Source: Flavobacteriales bacterium UBA7382
GTDB lineage: Bacteria; Bacteroidota; Bacteroidia; Flavobacteriales_D; Sanyastnellaceae
Direction: 5' to 3'
NCBI GenBank assembly: GCA_002469765.1
Contig: DKNS01000109.1
Location: 21,025-40,497, forward strand
DNA length: 19,473 nucleotides
Shown: positions 1-6,591 of the stretch, in pieces
How the letters are laid out: each line of letters begins with the position of its first letter
Numbering within the stretch: the first letter of the stretch is position 1
The notes under the pieces: model-generated
Told to the model about the DNA's origin: nothing
The model's database searches: none
The model's input: only the letters and a program-made list of their open reading frames with translations
Translations under genes and position numbers: made by a program

Positions 1-93
1 GAAGGGGACTTGGGAAGTGTCAGCATCGAGGCCTTCGCCCAGAGAATTCAGGGTGAGGTTGCGGAGACGCTGGCGAACAAGATTGAAGAATAA
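1..93 (+). CDS. thrS: Threonyl-tRNA synthetase, C-terminal end (partial)
   Basis: Frame 1 is open from the window edge to a TAA at 91-93 and encodes the last 30 residues of a protein, with the segment EGDLGSVSIEAF followed by a short helix ending in KIEE. The G-D-L-G-x-x-x-x-x-x-F pattern and the position directly before infC-rpmI-rplT match the extreme C-terminus of threonyl-tRNA synthetase, whose anticodon-binding domain ends this way. The enzyme charges tRNA-Thr in the cytoplasm. Only the tail is visible, so the identification rests on this short motif and on the classical thrS-infC-rpmI-rplT order. The infC reading frame begins 15 bases after the stop, which suggests co-transcription. Confidence 0.8.
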   Translation, partial: EGDLGSVSIEAFAQRIQGEVAETLANKIEE

Positions 94-108
94 TTAAAAA
101 CAACAGTC

Positions 109-663
109 ATCGCAATACGCAGAAGAAGGACCGGCTTTCGAGGCAGGGTCATCAAGGAAGATCCACACCGGATCAACGAGAAAATCACGGTCGAAACCGT
201 CCGCCTTGTGGGGGACAACGTTGAACCGGCCATCGTAAAAATCAGGGCGGCACTCGCCCAAGCGAAGGAACTCGAGCTTGATTTGGTGGAAATCAGCCCC
301 AAGGCAGACCCTCCCGTGTGTCGCATCATCAACTACCGGAAATTCCTCTACGCGCAGAAGAAGAAACAAAAAGAGCTCAAGGCCAACCAATCGAAGGTGG
401 CGATCAAGGAGATTCGCTTTGGTCCCAACACCGACGACCACGACTTCCAATTCAAGTTGAAGCACGCTCGGAAATTCCTAGAAGAGGGAGCCAAGGTGAA
501 AGCCTATGTGTTCTTCCGGGGCCGTACGATTGTCTTCAAGGAGCGCGGAGAAATCCTCCTCTTGAAATTTGCCCAAGAATTGGAAGACCTGGGAGCCGTG
601 GAGCAGATGCCCAAACTCGAGGGCAAGCGCATGACTGTCATGTTCAATCCGAAGAAAAAATAA
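109..663 (+). CDS. infC: Translation initiation factor IF-3, non-canonical AUC start
   Basis: IF-3 binds the 30S subunit, prevents premature joining of 50S and checks the start codon and initiator tRNA. The protein has the N-domain signature HRINEKI (residues 20-26), VRLVGDNVEP (31-40), DLVEISPKADPPVCRI in the domain core and linker, and the C-domain ending EGKRMTVMFNPKKK. The first ordinary start codon in frame is GTG 208, which would remove the conserved RIN segment. Between the stop at 91-93 and 208 the frame has no ATG, GTG or TTG. The ATC at 109 gives (M)AIRRRRTGF, like the MALRRR starts of Bacteroidota IF-3, for a 184-residue protein of normal length. ATA 115 is a less likely alternative. 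IF-3 genes of other bacteria use rare starts (AUU in E. coli) for autoregulation, because IF-3 itself rejects such codons. No Shine-Dalgarno sequence is visible. Confidence 0.93.
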   Translation: MAIRRRRTGFRGRVIKEDPHRINEKITVETVRLVGDNVEPAIVKIRAALAQAKELELDLVEISPKADPPVCRIINYRKFLYAQKKKQKELKANQSKVAIKEIRFGPNTDDHDFQFKLKHARKFLEEGAKVKAYVFFRGRTIVFKERGEILLLKFAQELEDLGAVEQMPKLEGKRMTVMFNPKKK

Positions 664-688
664 CCCACCACAACTCAATTCCGAGGCC

Positions 689-883
689 ATGCCGAAGATG
701 AAAACAAAATCCAGCGCCAAGAAGCGTTTCAAGCTTACTGGAACTGGCAAAATCAAGCGCAAGCACGCCTTCAAGAGTCACATCTTGACGAAAAAAGGCA
801 CCAAGCAAAAGCGCAACCTCACGCACTCAACAACCGTCGACAAGGCGGATGTGCCCAACATCAAGCGTCAGTTGTTGGTCTGA
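689..883 (+). CDS. rpmI: 50S ribosomal protein L35
   Basis: A 64-residue, strongly basic protein beginning MPKMKTKSSAKKRFKLTGTG, the standard N-terminus of L35, with the central KRKHAFKSH and the family's LTKK and RNL elements. It is a structural component of the large ribosomal subunit. Its length is normal for the family. It lies 25 bases after infC and 95 bases before rplT, the usual order in this operon. The start ATG is fixed by the conserved MPKMKT. Confidence 0.98.
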   Translation: MPKMKTKSSAKKRFKLTGTGKIKRKHAFKSHILTKKGTKQKRNLTHSTTVDKADVPNIKRQLLV

Positions 884-978
884 TCGATCAACCGAAGACA
901 CTGGTTTGTTTCACCCGGTGTTTGGCTTTTCAAGTTTGAGCTTCTGCCCAACGCCAACCACCAAACAAGAACACAAAA

Positions 979-1323
979 ATGCCAAGATCAAAAAATGCCG
1001 TGGCCTCACGCACTCGTCGCAAGAAGGTCCTCAAAATGGCGAAGGGGTACTACGGTGCCCGCAAAAATGTCTGGACGGTCGCCAAAAACGCCGTCGAAAA
1101 AGGTCTCCAGTACGCCTACGTCGGACGAAAGCTACGCAAGCGTCAATTCCGCAGCCTGTGGATTCAGAGAATCAACGCAGGAGCCCGTCAGCACGGAATG
1201 TCCTACAGCGTTTTCATGGGCAAGTTGTCCAAGTCTGGCATCGAGCTCAACCGCAAGGTCCTCGCGGACCTCGCTATGAACCATCCCGAAGCCTTCAAGG
1301 CTGTGGTGGACAAAGTCAAATAA
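979..1323 (+). CDS. rplT: 50S ribosomal protein L20
   Basis: A 114-residue protein with the L20 hallmarks MPRSKNAVASR at the N-terminus, KKVLKMAKGYYGARKN (residues 15-30), the basic helix RKLRKRQFRSLWIQRINA and the C-terminal globular part with YSVFMGKLSKSGIELNRKVLADLA. L20 is an early-assembling large-subunit protein and, in E. coli and Bacillus, represses its own operon by binding the leader. The 95-base spacer before it (884-978) could hold a binding site, but I recognise no defined L20 leader there. The start is preceded by an A-rich leader (acaagaacacaaaa), as expected in Bacteroidota. A terminator follows 28 bases after the stop. Confidence 0.98.
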   Translation: MPRSKNAVASRTRRKKVLKMAKGYYGARKNVWTVAKNAVEKGLQYAYVGRKLRKRQFRSLWIQRINAGARQHGMSYSVFMGKLSKSGIELNRKVLADLAMNHPEAFKAVVDKVK

Positions 1324-1351
1324 GAACAATCACCTGTGGTGGGTGACAAAG

Positions 1352-1381
1352 AAGGGCGGTCCTCATGGACCGCCCTTTTTC
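1352..1381 (+). terminator. Rho-independent terminator of the infC-rpmI-rplT operon
   Basis: A perfect 11-bp stem, AAGGGCGGTCC pairing with GGACCGCCCTT, closes a 4-base loop (TCAT) and runs into a T run on the + strand. It sits just after rplT. Read on the - strand, the hairpin is the same but is followed by a weaker T-rich tail (cttctttg), so it may also slow transcripts of the leftward TPR gene, which ends 22 bases away. Confidence 0.93.
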
Positions 1382-1402
1382 GTGCCTGGGATGTCCTTGG
1401 GC

Positions 1403-2464
1403 TCAGCGGTCCAGCACACGTTGAAGGGCCAACGCGGCCGAGGTGAAATCGGACTGGTAACTCAAGGCTTCGCGGTAGTCTAGCTCCGCTTGGGTCAGAT
1501 TGTCCAGACTCTCGTAAGCCAGTCCTCGGTTGTAGAATGCTTGGTGGTAGTATGGCAGGGCTTCGATTGCGCGTGTGAAGTGCACCACTGCGCTGTCGTA
1601 TTGTTGAAAGTGCTCCAGGTGGATGTAGCCTTGGTTGAAGGCGGCGGTGGCATTCTGGCTGTCAAGTTTCAGAATGTCACGGTACAGGCTGAGGGCACGC
1701 AGCAGAAAAGGCCGCGACGTGGGCTGGCGCTGTTGCAGAAAGTAAGCCAAATTGTATTTGGCTTCCACGCTGTTGGGGTTGAGCGCCATCGCTGTGGTGT
1801 AATACCCGATGGCGAGGGTGTCGTTTTCCGCGGCCAGGGCGAGGCCCAACGCGATATAACCGTCGAAAAAGTCGGGATTGACCTCCACGGCCGTTTGGAA
1901 CGAGCTCTTGGCGTTGGCCACATTGCCTTGGTCCCTGTAAATCATGCCCTTCATCCAATACGCCTCGTGGTTCAAGGCGTCTTGTCGAAGCACATCGTTC
2001 AAGTGGGCAAAAGCCTCTGGATGTTGGCCCAAGTGAATGTGCATTTCGGCCCGCCGAATCAGACAAGGAAGGTGCGATGGGGCCACCTCCAAGCACGCAT
2101 CCAGGTGCTCGATGCAGGGCTCAAAGGCTTGGTTCAGATACAGCGCATCGGCTTTGGCGCTCCATGCTGGGGCGTGGTTGGAGTCGGCCTTGAGGGCCAG
2201 ATTGAGGTCTGCCAGACCCAAGCTTATTCGTCCTAGGCGAAGGTGCCACGCTGCACGGTCCACATATCTGCTGGCATCATCTGGGGATTCCAAAATCCAT
2301 GCATTGAAGTGGGCCGCGCTGTCCAGGTTGACGGCGTTCTGATTGTCGGCGCCTTCCGGGCTGGGGTATGGGCCGCCACAGCCCACAAAGGCCAAAGCGA
2401 GGAGTCCCATGGACACCCCGCTTTGCATGTTGTGTTTGAATTGAGAAAGGATCGAGGAGGTCAT
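1403..2464 (-). CDS. TPR-repeat lipoprotein
   Basis: A 353-residue protein with a lipoprotein signal: residues 19-28 are the hydrophobic MGLLALAFVG, directly followed by Cys29 (lipobox FVGC), so the mature protein should be lipid-anchored in the envelope. Most of the rest is tandem 34-residue TPR units with the expected W/Y-G-A-P spacing, for example AWSAKADALYLNQAFEPCIE, YWMKGMIYRDQGNVANAKSS, GYIALGLALAAENDTLAIGY and AFYNRGLAYESLDNLTQAEL. I count about eight. TPR arrays bind other proteins; the partner here is unknown. The ATG at 2464 overlaps the recA TGA by four bases (ATGA) and keeps Lys10 and His11 before the hydrophobic stretch, which supports this start over the internal Met13 or Met19. 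The overlap suggests translational coupling to recA. Confidence 0.88.
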   Translation of the reverse strand: MTSSILSQFKHNMQSGVSMGLLALAFVGCGGPYPSPEGADNQNAVNLDSAAHFNAWILESPDDASRYVDRAAWHLRLGRISLGLADLNLALKADSNHAPAWSAKADALYLNQAFEPCIEHLDACLEVAPSHLPCLIRRAEMHIHLGQHPEAFAHLNDVLRQDALNHEAYWMKGMIYRDQGNVANAKSSFQTAVEVNPDFFDGYIALGLALAAENDTLAIGYYTTAMALNPNSVEAKYNLAYFLQQRQPTSRPFLLRALSLYRDILKLDSQNATAAFNQGYIHLEHFQQYDSAVVHFTRAIEALPYYHQAFYNRGLAYESLDNLTQAELDYREALSYQSDFTSAALALQRVLDR

Positions 2465-3495
2465 GCCAATTCTGCAGCTTCCTCTTCGGTGGTTTGGGCC
2501 TTGGTGGGACGTACAGCTTCCACAATCTTGGCTTCCAGTTCATCCATCAATTCAGGGTTGTCTTCAATCAGACCTTTTACGGCGTCCCGACCTTGTCCGA
2601 GTTTGGTGTCTCCATACGAGAACCAGGATCCGCTCTTCTTGATGATGTCGTGGTCCACGCCGAGGTCGATGATTTCACCTGACTTGGAAATGCCTTCGCC
2701 GTACATGATGTCGAATTCTGCCCGGCGGAATGGTGGGGCCACCTTGTTTTTGACAATTTTGACTTTCGTGCGGTTTCCTTGCACGACATCTCCGTCTTTG
2801 ATCTGGGTGGAGCGACGTATGTCGATGCGCACAGAAGCATAGAACTTCAATGCGTTTCCGCCCGAGGTTGTTTCGGGGTTGCCAAACATCACCCCAATCT
2901 TCTCGCGAAGTTGATTGATGAAGACGCAGCAGCAACCTGTTTTGCTGATGGTTCCTGTGAGTTTCCGCAAGGCCTTGGACATCAGTCGTGCTTGCAATCC
3001 CACGGAGCTGTCGGACATTTCGCCTTCGATTTCTGCGCGTGGGGTCAGTGCGGCCACTGAGTCAATCACAATAAGGTCGATGGCGCCTGAACGGATGAGG
3101 TTGTCCGCGATTTCGAGTCCCTGTTCGCCGTTGTCGGGTTGAGAAATCAAGAGATTTTCGGTGTCGACGCCCAGGTTCTCGGCGTAGAATTTGTCGAAGG
3201 CGTGTTCAGCGTCAACAATGGCACAAATGCCACCTTGCTTTTGGCATTCCGCAATTGCGTGGATGGCCAGTGTGGTTTTCCCGGAGGATTCGGGACCGTA
3301 GATCTCAACCACTCGCCCTCTGGGGTACCCGCCTATGCCGAGGGCCAAGTCGAGGTTGAGGCTTCCGCTGGGAATCGAATCAACTTTCTCCACCGCTTCC
3401 GCACCGAGTTTCATCACAGTGCCTTTTCCGTAAGTCTTGTCCAACCGATCCAAGGTCAGTTGGAGGGCTTTCATTTTGTCGTTGTTGCCTGCCAT
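2461..3495 (-). CDS. recA: Recombinase RecA
   Basis: RecA forms an ATP-dependent filament on single-stranded DNA and catalyses strand exchange and, where present, SOS co-proteolysis. From the ATG at 3495 the protein has 344 residues and starts MAGNNDKMKALQLTLDRLDK. Walker A is GPESSGKT (67-74), Walker B lies in LIVIDSVAAL (141-150), and the L2 DNA-binding loop NQLREKIGVMFGNPETT is at 194-210. The C-terminus is acidic (TEEEAAELA), as in most RecA proteins. The frame stays open to 3585, but the extra 30 residues (MISSRRGQNG...) are not part of the family and would run through the palindrome and promoter candidate upstream, so the shorter start is chosen. It lies downstream of bcp, on the same strand, with a 103-base gap. 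Confidence 0.98.
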   Translation of the reverse strand: MAGNNDKMKALQLTLDRLDKTYGKGTVMKLGAEAVEKVDSIPSGSLNLDLALGIGGYPRGRVVEIYGPESSGKTTLAIHAIAECQKQGGICAIVDAEHAFDKFYAENLGVDTENLLISQPDNGEQGLEIADNLIRSGAIDLIVIDSVAALTPRAEIEGEMSDSSVGLQARLMSKALRKLTGTISKTGCCCVFINQLREKIGVMFGNPETTSGGNALKFYASVRIDIRRSTQIKDGDVVQGNRTKVKIVKNKVAPPFRRAEFDIMYGEGISKSGEIIDLGVDHDIIKKSGSWFSYGDTKLGQGRDAVKGLIEDNPELMDELEAKIVEAVRPTKAQTTEEEAAELA

Positions 3496-3512
3496 TGTTC
3501 TGTTGTTTAGGG

Positions 3513-3520
3513 CGAAGGTA
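3513..3520 (-). promoter_or_regulatory. Candidate recA promoter, -7 element
   Basis: On the - strand the octamer TACCTTCG matches 7 of 8 positions of the Bacteroidota -7 element TAnnTTTG. It lies 17 bases before the recA ATG, which would give a leader of roughly a dozen bases. No good TTG is seen at the -33 distance; that region is occupied by the palindrome at 3530-3550. The match is short and unsupported by other data. Confidence 0.3.
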
Positions 3521-3529
3521 TTCGGGTCA

Positions 3530-3550
3530 CTCCGTAAAGGACTTACGGAG
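3530..3550. promoter_or_regulatory. Palindrome upstream of recA, possible operator
   Basis: Two 8-base arms, CTCCGTAA and TTACGGAG, are perfectly inverted around a 5-base spacer. The centre lies about 45 bases upstream of the recA ATG and about 30 bases upstream of the start site implied by the -7 candidate, the place a repressor would need to block RNA polymerase. A third arm, CTCCGT at 3555-3560, can pair instead with the right half of the palindrome, so in RNA two hairpins would be mutually exclusive. Whether this is a protein-binding site or an RNA element cannot be decided from sequence. Confidence 0.4.
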
Positions 3551-3598
3551 GGGGCTCCGTTTTGTCCACGACGGCTTGAAATCAATGAACGGCGGTCG

Positions 3599-4072
3599 TC
3601 ACGCCTCAGGTTGGAGGATTTCTTCCGCGTGTGCTTTGACCTTGGGTTTGGCGATGATGCGGCCTATGGTGCCGTCAGGTTCAATTACAAAGGTGGTGCG
3701 GTGTGTGCCGTCAAATTCGCGACCCATGAATTTTTTGGCCCCCCACACCCCGAAGGCATGGTGCACGCTTAACTCTTCGTCGCAGAGCAAGTCAAACCCG
3801 AGGCTGTGCTTGTCGATGAATTTGTGGTGCGACTTGGCGGGATCCTTGCTGACCCCCAAGACCGTGTATCCGGCGGCTTTGAGCGAGCTCAAGTTGTCGT
3901 TCAAGTTGCACGCTTGGTTGGTGCACCCCGGGGTGTTGTCTTTGGGGTAGAAGTACAAGACCAACTTCTGTCCTGCAAATTGAGCCAAGGTCCGCACGTT
4001 GCCGTGTTGGTCTGGGGCTGAAAATTCCGGGGCTTTGTCGCCAACCTGGAGGGGAGAAATGCATGTCGCCAT
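3599..4072 (-). CDS. bcp: Thioredoxin-dependent peroxiredoxin, Bcp/PrxQ type
   Basis: A 157-residue cytoplasmic peroxidase that reduces hydrogen peroxide and organic hydroperoxides using thioredoxin. The AhpC/TSA fold is evident from VGDKAPEFSAPDQHG (residues 10-24), YFYPKDNTPGCTNQAC (40-55) and FGVWGAKKFMGREFDG. Cys50 in TPGC is the peroxidatic cysteine and Cys55, five residues later, is the resolving cysteine typical of the PrxQ subgroup. The C-terminal HRTTFVIEPDGTI is the usual end of the fold. It is 62 bases from the divergent priA start and is read in the same direction as recA, so oxidative-stress and DNA-repair functions sit together. No clear promoter is visible upstream. Confidence 0.96.
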   Translation of the reverse strand: MATCISPLQVGDKAPEFSAPDQHGNVRTLAQFAGQKLVLYFYPKDNTPGCTNQACNLNDNLSSLKAAGYTVLGVSKDPAKSHHKFIDKHSLGFDLLCDEELSVHHAFGVWGAKKFMGREFDGTHRTTFVIEPDGTIGRIIAKPKVKAHAEEILQPEA

Positions 4073-4134
4073 GCTTCAAAGAACACGCGGAAGCCTGCGA
4101 GGTTTGCGAGCCGTAGTCCCTAATTTTCCCCTGC

Positions 4135-6591
4135 GTGTCCACAGCTTCCCACACAACCCCCACTTTTGTCGAGGTGGTGGTGCCTCTGGCGCTACCCAAG
4201 ACGCTGACATACAAGTGGTTTAATGATGGGTCAGTGCCTGTGGTGGGCGCACGCGTGGTGGTTCCCCTTGGACGAAAAAAGTGGACGGCGGTGGTTTGGG
4301 AAAGCCACCAAAGGCCCCCCGAAGGCTATGTGGCCAAAGAGGTGGAAGCCGTGGTGGACGAAACGCCCATCATGACCGTGGTCCAGCGTGACTTGTTTTC
4401 GTGGATGGCAAGGCATTACATGTGTACGTTGGGGGAAATGATCGGTGCGGCACTCCCTGCGGGGATGAAGCTTGAAAGCACCACCCAAATCGTGGTCCAC
4501 CCTGAGGCTGGCCAAGTGTCGGAAGAGGGGTTGAGCGACACAGCGCTGCTCCTCTTGGACGCCCTACATGTGCGTGAGGCCATGACCTTGCGGGAGTGTG
4601 CAGACCTCTTGGATGTCCGCCACCCCCAACGCATTATTAAGACCTTGATTCAGAAAGGCTTGGTGTTGACCAAGGAAGAACTCAAGGAGCACAATAAACC
4701 GAAGCCCGTTGCGTGGCTTAAGGTGGCGGAAGGGGTGAAGGAGTCAGAATTGTCTGAGGCTTTGGCTTGGGCCGGGGTCAAAGCGGCGGCGATGGAACGG
4801 TTGCTGTTGACGGTGGTCGAGCATGGCGAGCTGCCCAAGGTCCAAGCCCAGAAGCGCAGCCGCACGGACGCCGCCACGGTCAAGAAATGGGTGGAGCGTG
4901 GCATCCTTCAACTCGAAGAGCGCGAGCCCACCCAGCCGAGTGCGCCAGGTACCGCAAGTCTTCCATCGTTGTCCGATGCCCAAACCAGAGCATACAATGA
5001 CGTTCACATTTCTTTGGTGGCGCGCACACCCGTCCTGTTGCAAGGGGTCACAGGGTCTGGAAAGACGGAAATCTACACCCACCTCATTGCCGAGGCGTTG
5101 TCTGCGGGAAACCAAGTGTTGTTTTTGGTGCCAGAAATCGCATTGACCACCCAGTTGATCGCGCGTCTTCGCCGGTTTTTTGGCGATGTTGTGCAGGTGT
5201 ACCACAGTCGGTTTTCGAGCAGCGAGCGCACCAACACGTGGATGCAGGTCATGGCACCTGAGCAGGGCCAACTTATTGTGGGTGCCCGAAGTGCAGTGCT
5301 CTTGCCGCTGCCGAAATTGGGCCTGATTGTGGTTGACGAAGAACACGAGCCAAGTTTCAAGCAACATGACCCCGCCCCGCGTTACCATGCCCGTGATGTG
5401 GCACTTTGGTTGGCCGCCAAGAACAAGGTGCCAACGGTGTTGGGTTCGGCCACGCCTGCGGTGGAAACGCAATGGCTTGTGGACCAAGGTCGTCTCCACC
5501 GGGTTTCTTTGACTGAGCGGTTTGGGGGCGCCATGCTGCCGGAGATTTTTGTGGCGGATTTGAAGAAGGAACACAAGCAACGCAGCATGCGGGGTGGGTT
5601 CAGCAAGTTGCTTCGGGACGAGATGGATGTGGCGTTGGACGCGGGCAGACAAGTGATCTTGTTCCAAAACCGACGTGGGTACGCCCCATCCATGCAATGC
5701 ACACAATGCGGTCATGCCACGTCATGTGAACGCTGCGACATTCCGCTTGTGGTGCACAAAACCCTCGGTGGTCTGCACTGCCATCATTGCGGGTACCATG
5801 AGCGCCCCGCGCCCACCACATGCGTTGCCTGTGGCAGCACGGCCCTCAAGCCTCAAGGGTTGGGCACCGAGCGCATCGAGGAAGAGCTTCAAGAGTTGTT
5901 CCCCAAAGCGAGGGTGGCTCGGATGGATTTGGACACCACCCGGAAGAAGACGGACCACGCCCGGTTGCTGGAGGCCTTTGCAGACCAGGAATACGACATC
6001 TTGGTGGGAACCCAAATGGTGTCCAAAGGCCTTGATTTTGCGAATGTGGGCTTGGTCGGGGTGTTGTCGGCAGACCGCATGCTCACGTTCCCTGATTTCA
6101 GATCTTTCGAACGGGCCTACCAAATGTTGACCCAAGTTTCTGGCCGCGCAGGTCGTTCTAAAGACGGACCGCGAGGCAAGGTGGTCATTCAGTCTTTCAG
6201 TGCCGACCATTGGCTGTTGCAACACGTCGTGGAGCAAGACCACGAGGCGTTGGTGAGTCGCGAATTGATCGAGCGCCAGATGTACATGTACCCGCCTTAT
6301 GTGCGGATGATTCGTCTGACGTTGAAGCACTCCGACACCCAGCGGGTGGACGCAGGCGCTGCGGTGTTGGCGGCGCGTTTGCAACAGCGATTTGGAGACC
6401 GGGTCATTGGACCAGACACCCCGGCGTTGGCGCGCATCAACGACCTGCACATCCGGCAGGTCACCTTGAAATTTGAGCGAAGCTTGGCGCCCCAGCAGTA
6501 CCGTCCGTTCCTTGAGGCCGATTTGGAAGAATTTCAAAAAGACGCGCGGTGGAAGCGCCTCCGACTGACCGTGGATGTGGACCCGGTTTAA
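4135..6591 (+). CDS. priA: Primosomal protein N', replication restart helicase PriA
   Basis: PriA recognises stalled or recombined forks and reloads the replicative helicase. The 818-residue protein has the N-terminal 3'-DNA-binding domain (VVVPLALPKTLTYKWF near residue 15), Walker A GVTGSGKT (304-311), the DEEH box (401-404) and helicase motifs V and VI in VSKGLDFANVGLV and QVSGRAGR. Eight zinc-binding cysteines are all present (522, 525, 531, 534, 549, 552, 563, 566), so the primosome-assembly zinc module is intact. The start is GTG at 4135, chosen because it lies just ahead of the conserved N-terminus and no ATG is suitably placed. A TAATTTTC box at 4121-4128 resembles the Bacteroidota -7 element and would give almost no leader. 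The stop TAA shares bases with the stop of the convergent gene. Confidence 0.97.
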   Translation: MSTASHTTPTFVEVVVPLALPKTLTYKWFNDGSVPVVGARVVVPLGRKKWTAVVWESHQRPPEGYVAKEVEAVVDETPIMTVVQRDLFSWMARHYMCTLGEMIGAALPAGMKLESTTQIVVHPEAGQVSEEGLSDTALLLLDALHVREAMTLRECADLLDVRHPQRIIKTLIQKGLVLTKEELKEHNKPKPVAWLKVAEGVKESELSEALAWAGVKAAAMERLLLTVVEHGELPKVQAQKRSRTDAATVKKWVERGILQLEEREPTQPSAPGTASLPSLSDAQTRAYNDVHISLVARTPVLLQGVTGSGKTEIYTHLIAEALSAGNQVLFLVPEIALTTQLIARLRRFFGDVVQVYHSRFSSSERTNTWMQVMAPEQGQLIVGARSAVLLPLPKLGLIVVDEEHEPSFKQHDPAPRYHARDVALWLAAKNKVPTVLGSATPAVETQWLVDQGRLHRVSLTERFGGAMLPEIFVADLKKEHKQRSMRGGFSKLLRDEMDVALDAGRQVILFQNRRGYAPSMQCTQCGHATSCERCDIPLVVHKTLGGLHCHHCGYHERPAPTTCVACGSTALKPQGLGTERIEEELQELFPKARVARMDLDTTRKKTDHARLLEAFADQEYDILVGTQMVSKGLDFANVGLVGVLSADRMLTFPDFRSFERAYQMLTQVSGRAGRSKDGPRGKVVIQSFSADHWLLQHVVEQDHEALVSRELIERQMYMYPPYVRMIRLTLKHSDTQRVDAGAAVLAARLQQRFGDRVIGPDTPALARINDLHIRQVTLKFERSLAPQQYRPFLEADLEEFQKDARWKRLRLTVDVDPV

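Noticed and set aside
208..663. infC starting at GTG 208
   Set aside because: It would delete the conserved RINEKI and VRLVG segment that all IF-3 proteins share and that is encoded in frame upstream.
884..978. Possible L20 autoregulatory leader between rpmI and rplT
   Set aside because: The spacer is unusually long for a ribosomal operon, but I could not find a convincing pseudoknot or copy of the rRNA binding site.
3545..3563. Hairpin ACGGAG/CTCCGT followed by TTTT as a + strand terminator
   Set aside because: No rightward gene ends here; both neighbours are read on the - strand, so the pattern is more likely part of the recA regulatory region.
3496..3585. Longer recA start at 3585
   Set aside because: The added 30 residues do not belong to RecA and would run through the palindrome and the promoter candidate.
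4744..5715. Open frame of 323 residues on the - strand
   Set aside because: Antisense to the helicase core of priA, whose motifs are all intact. No motif is seen on this strand.
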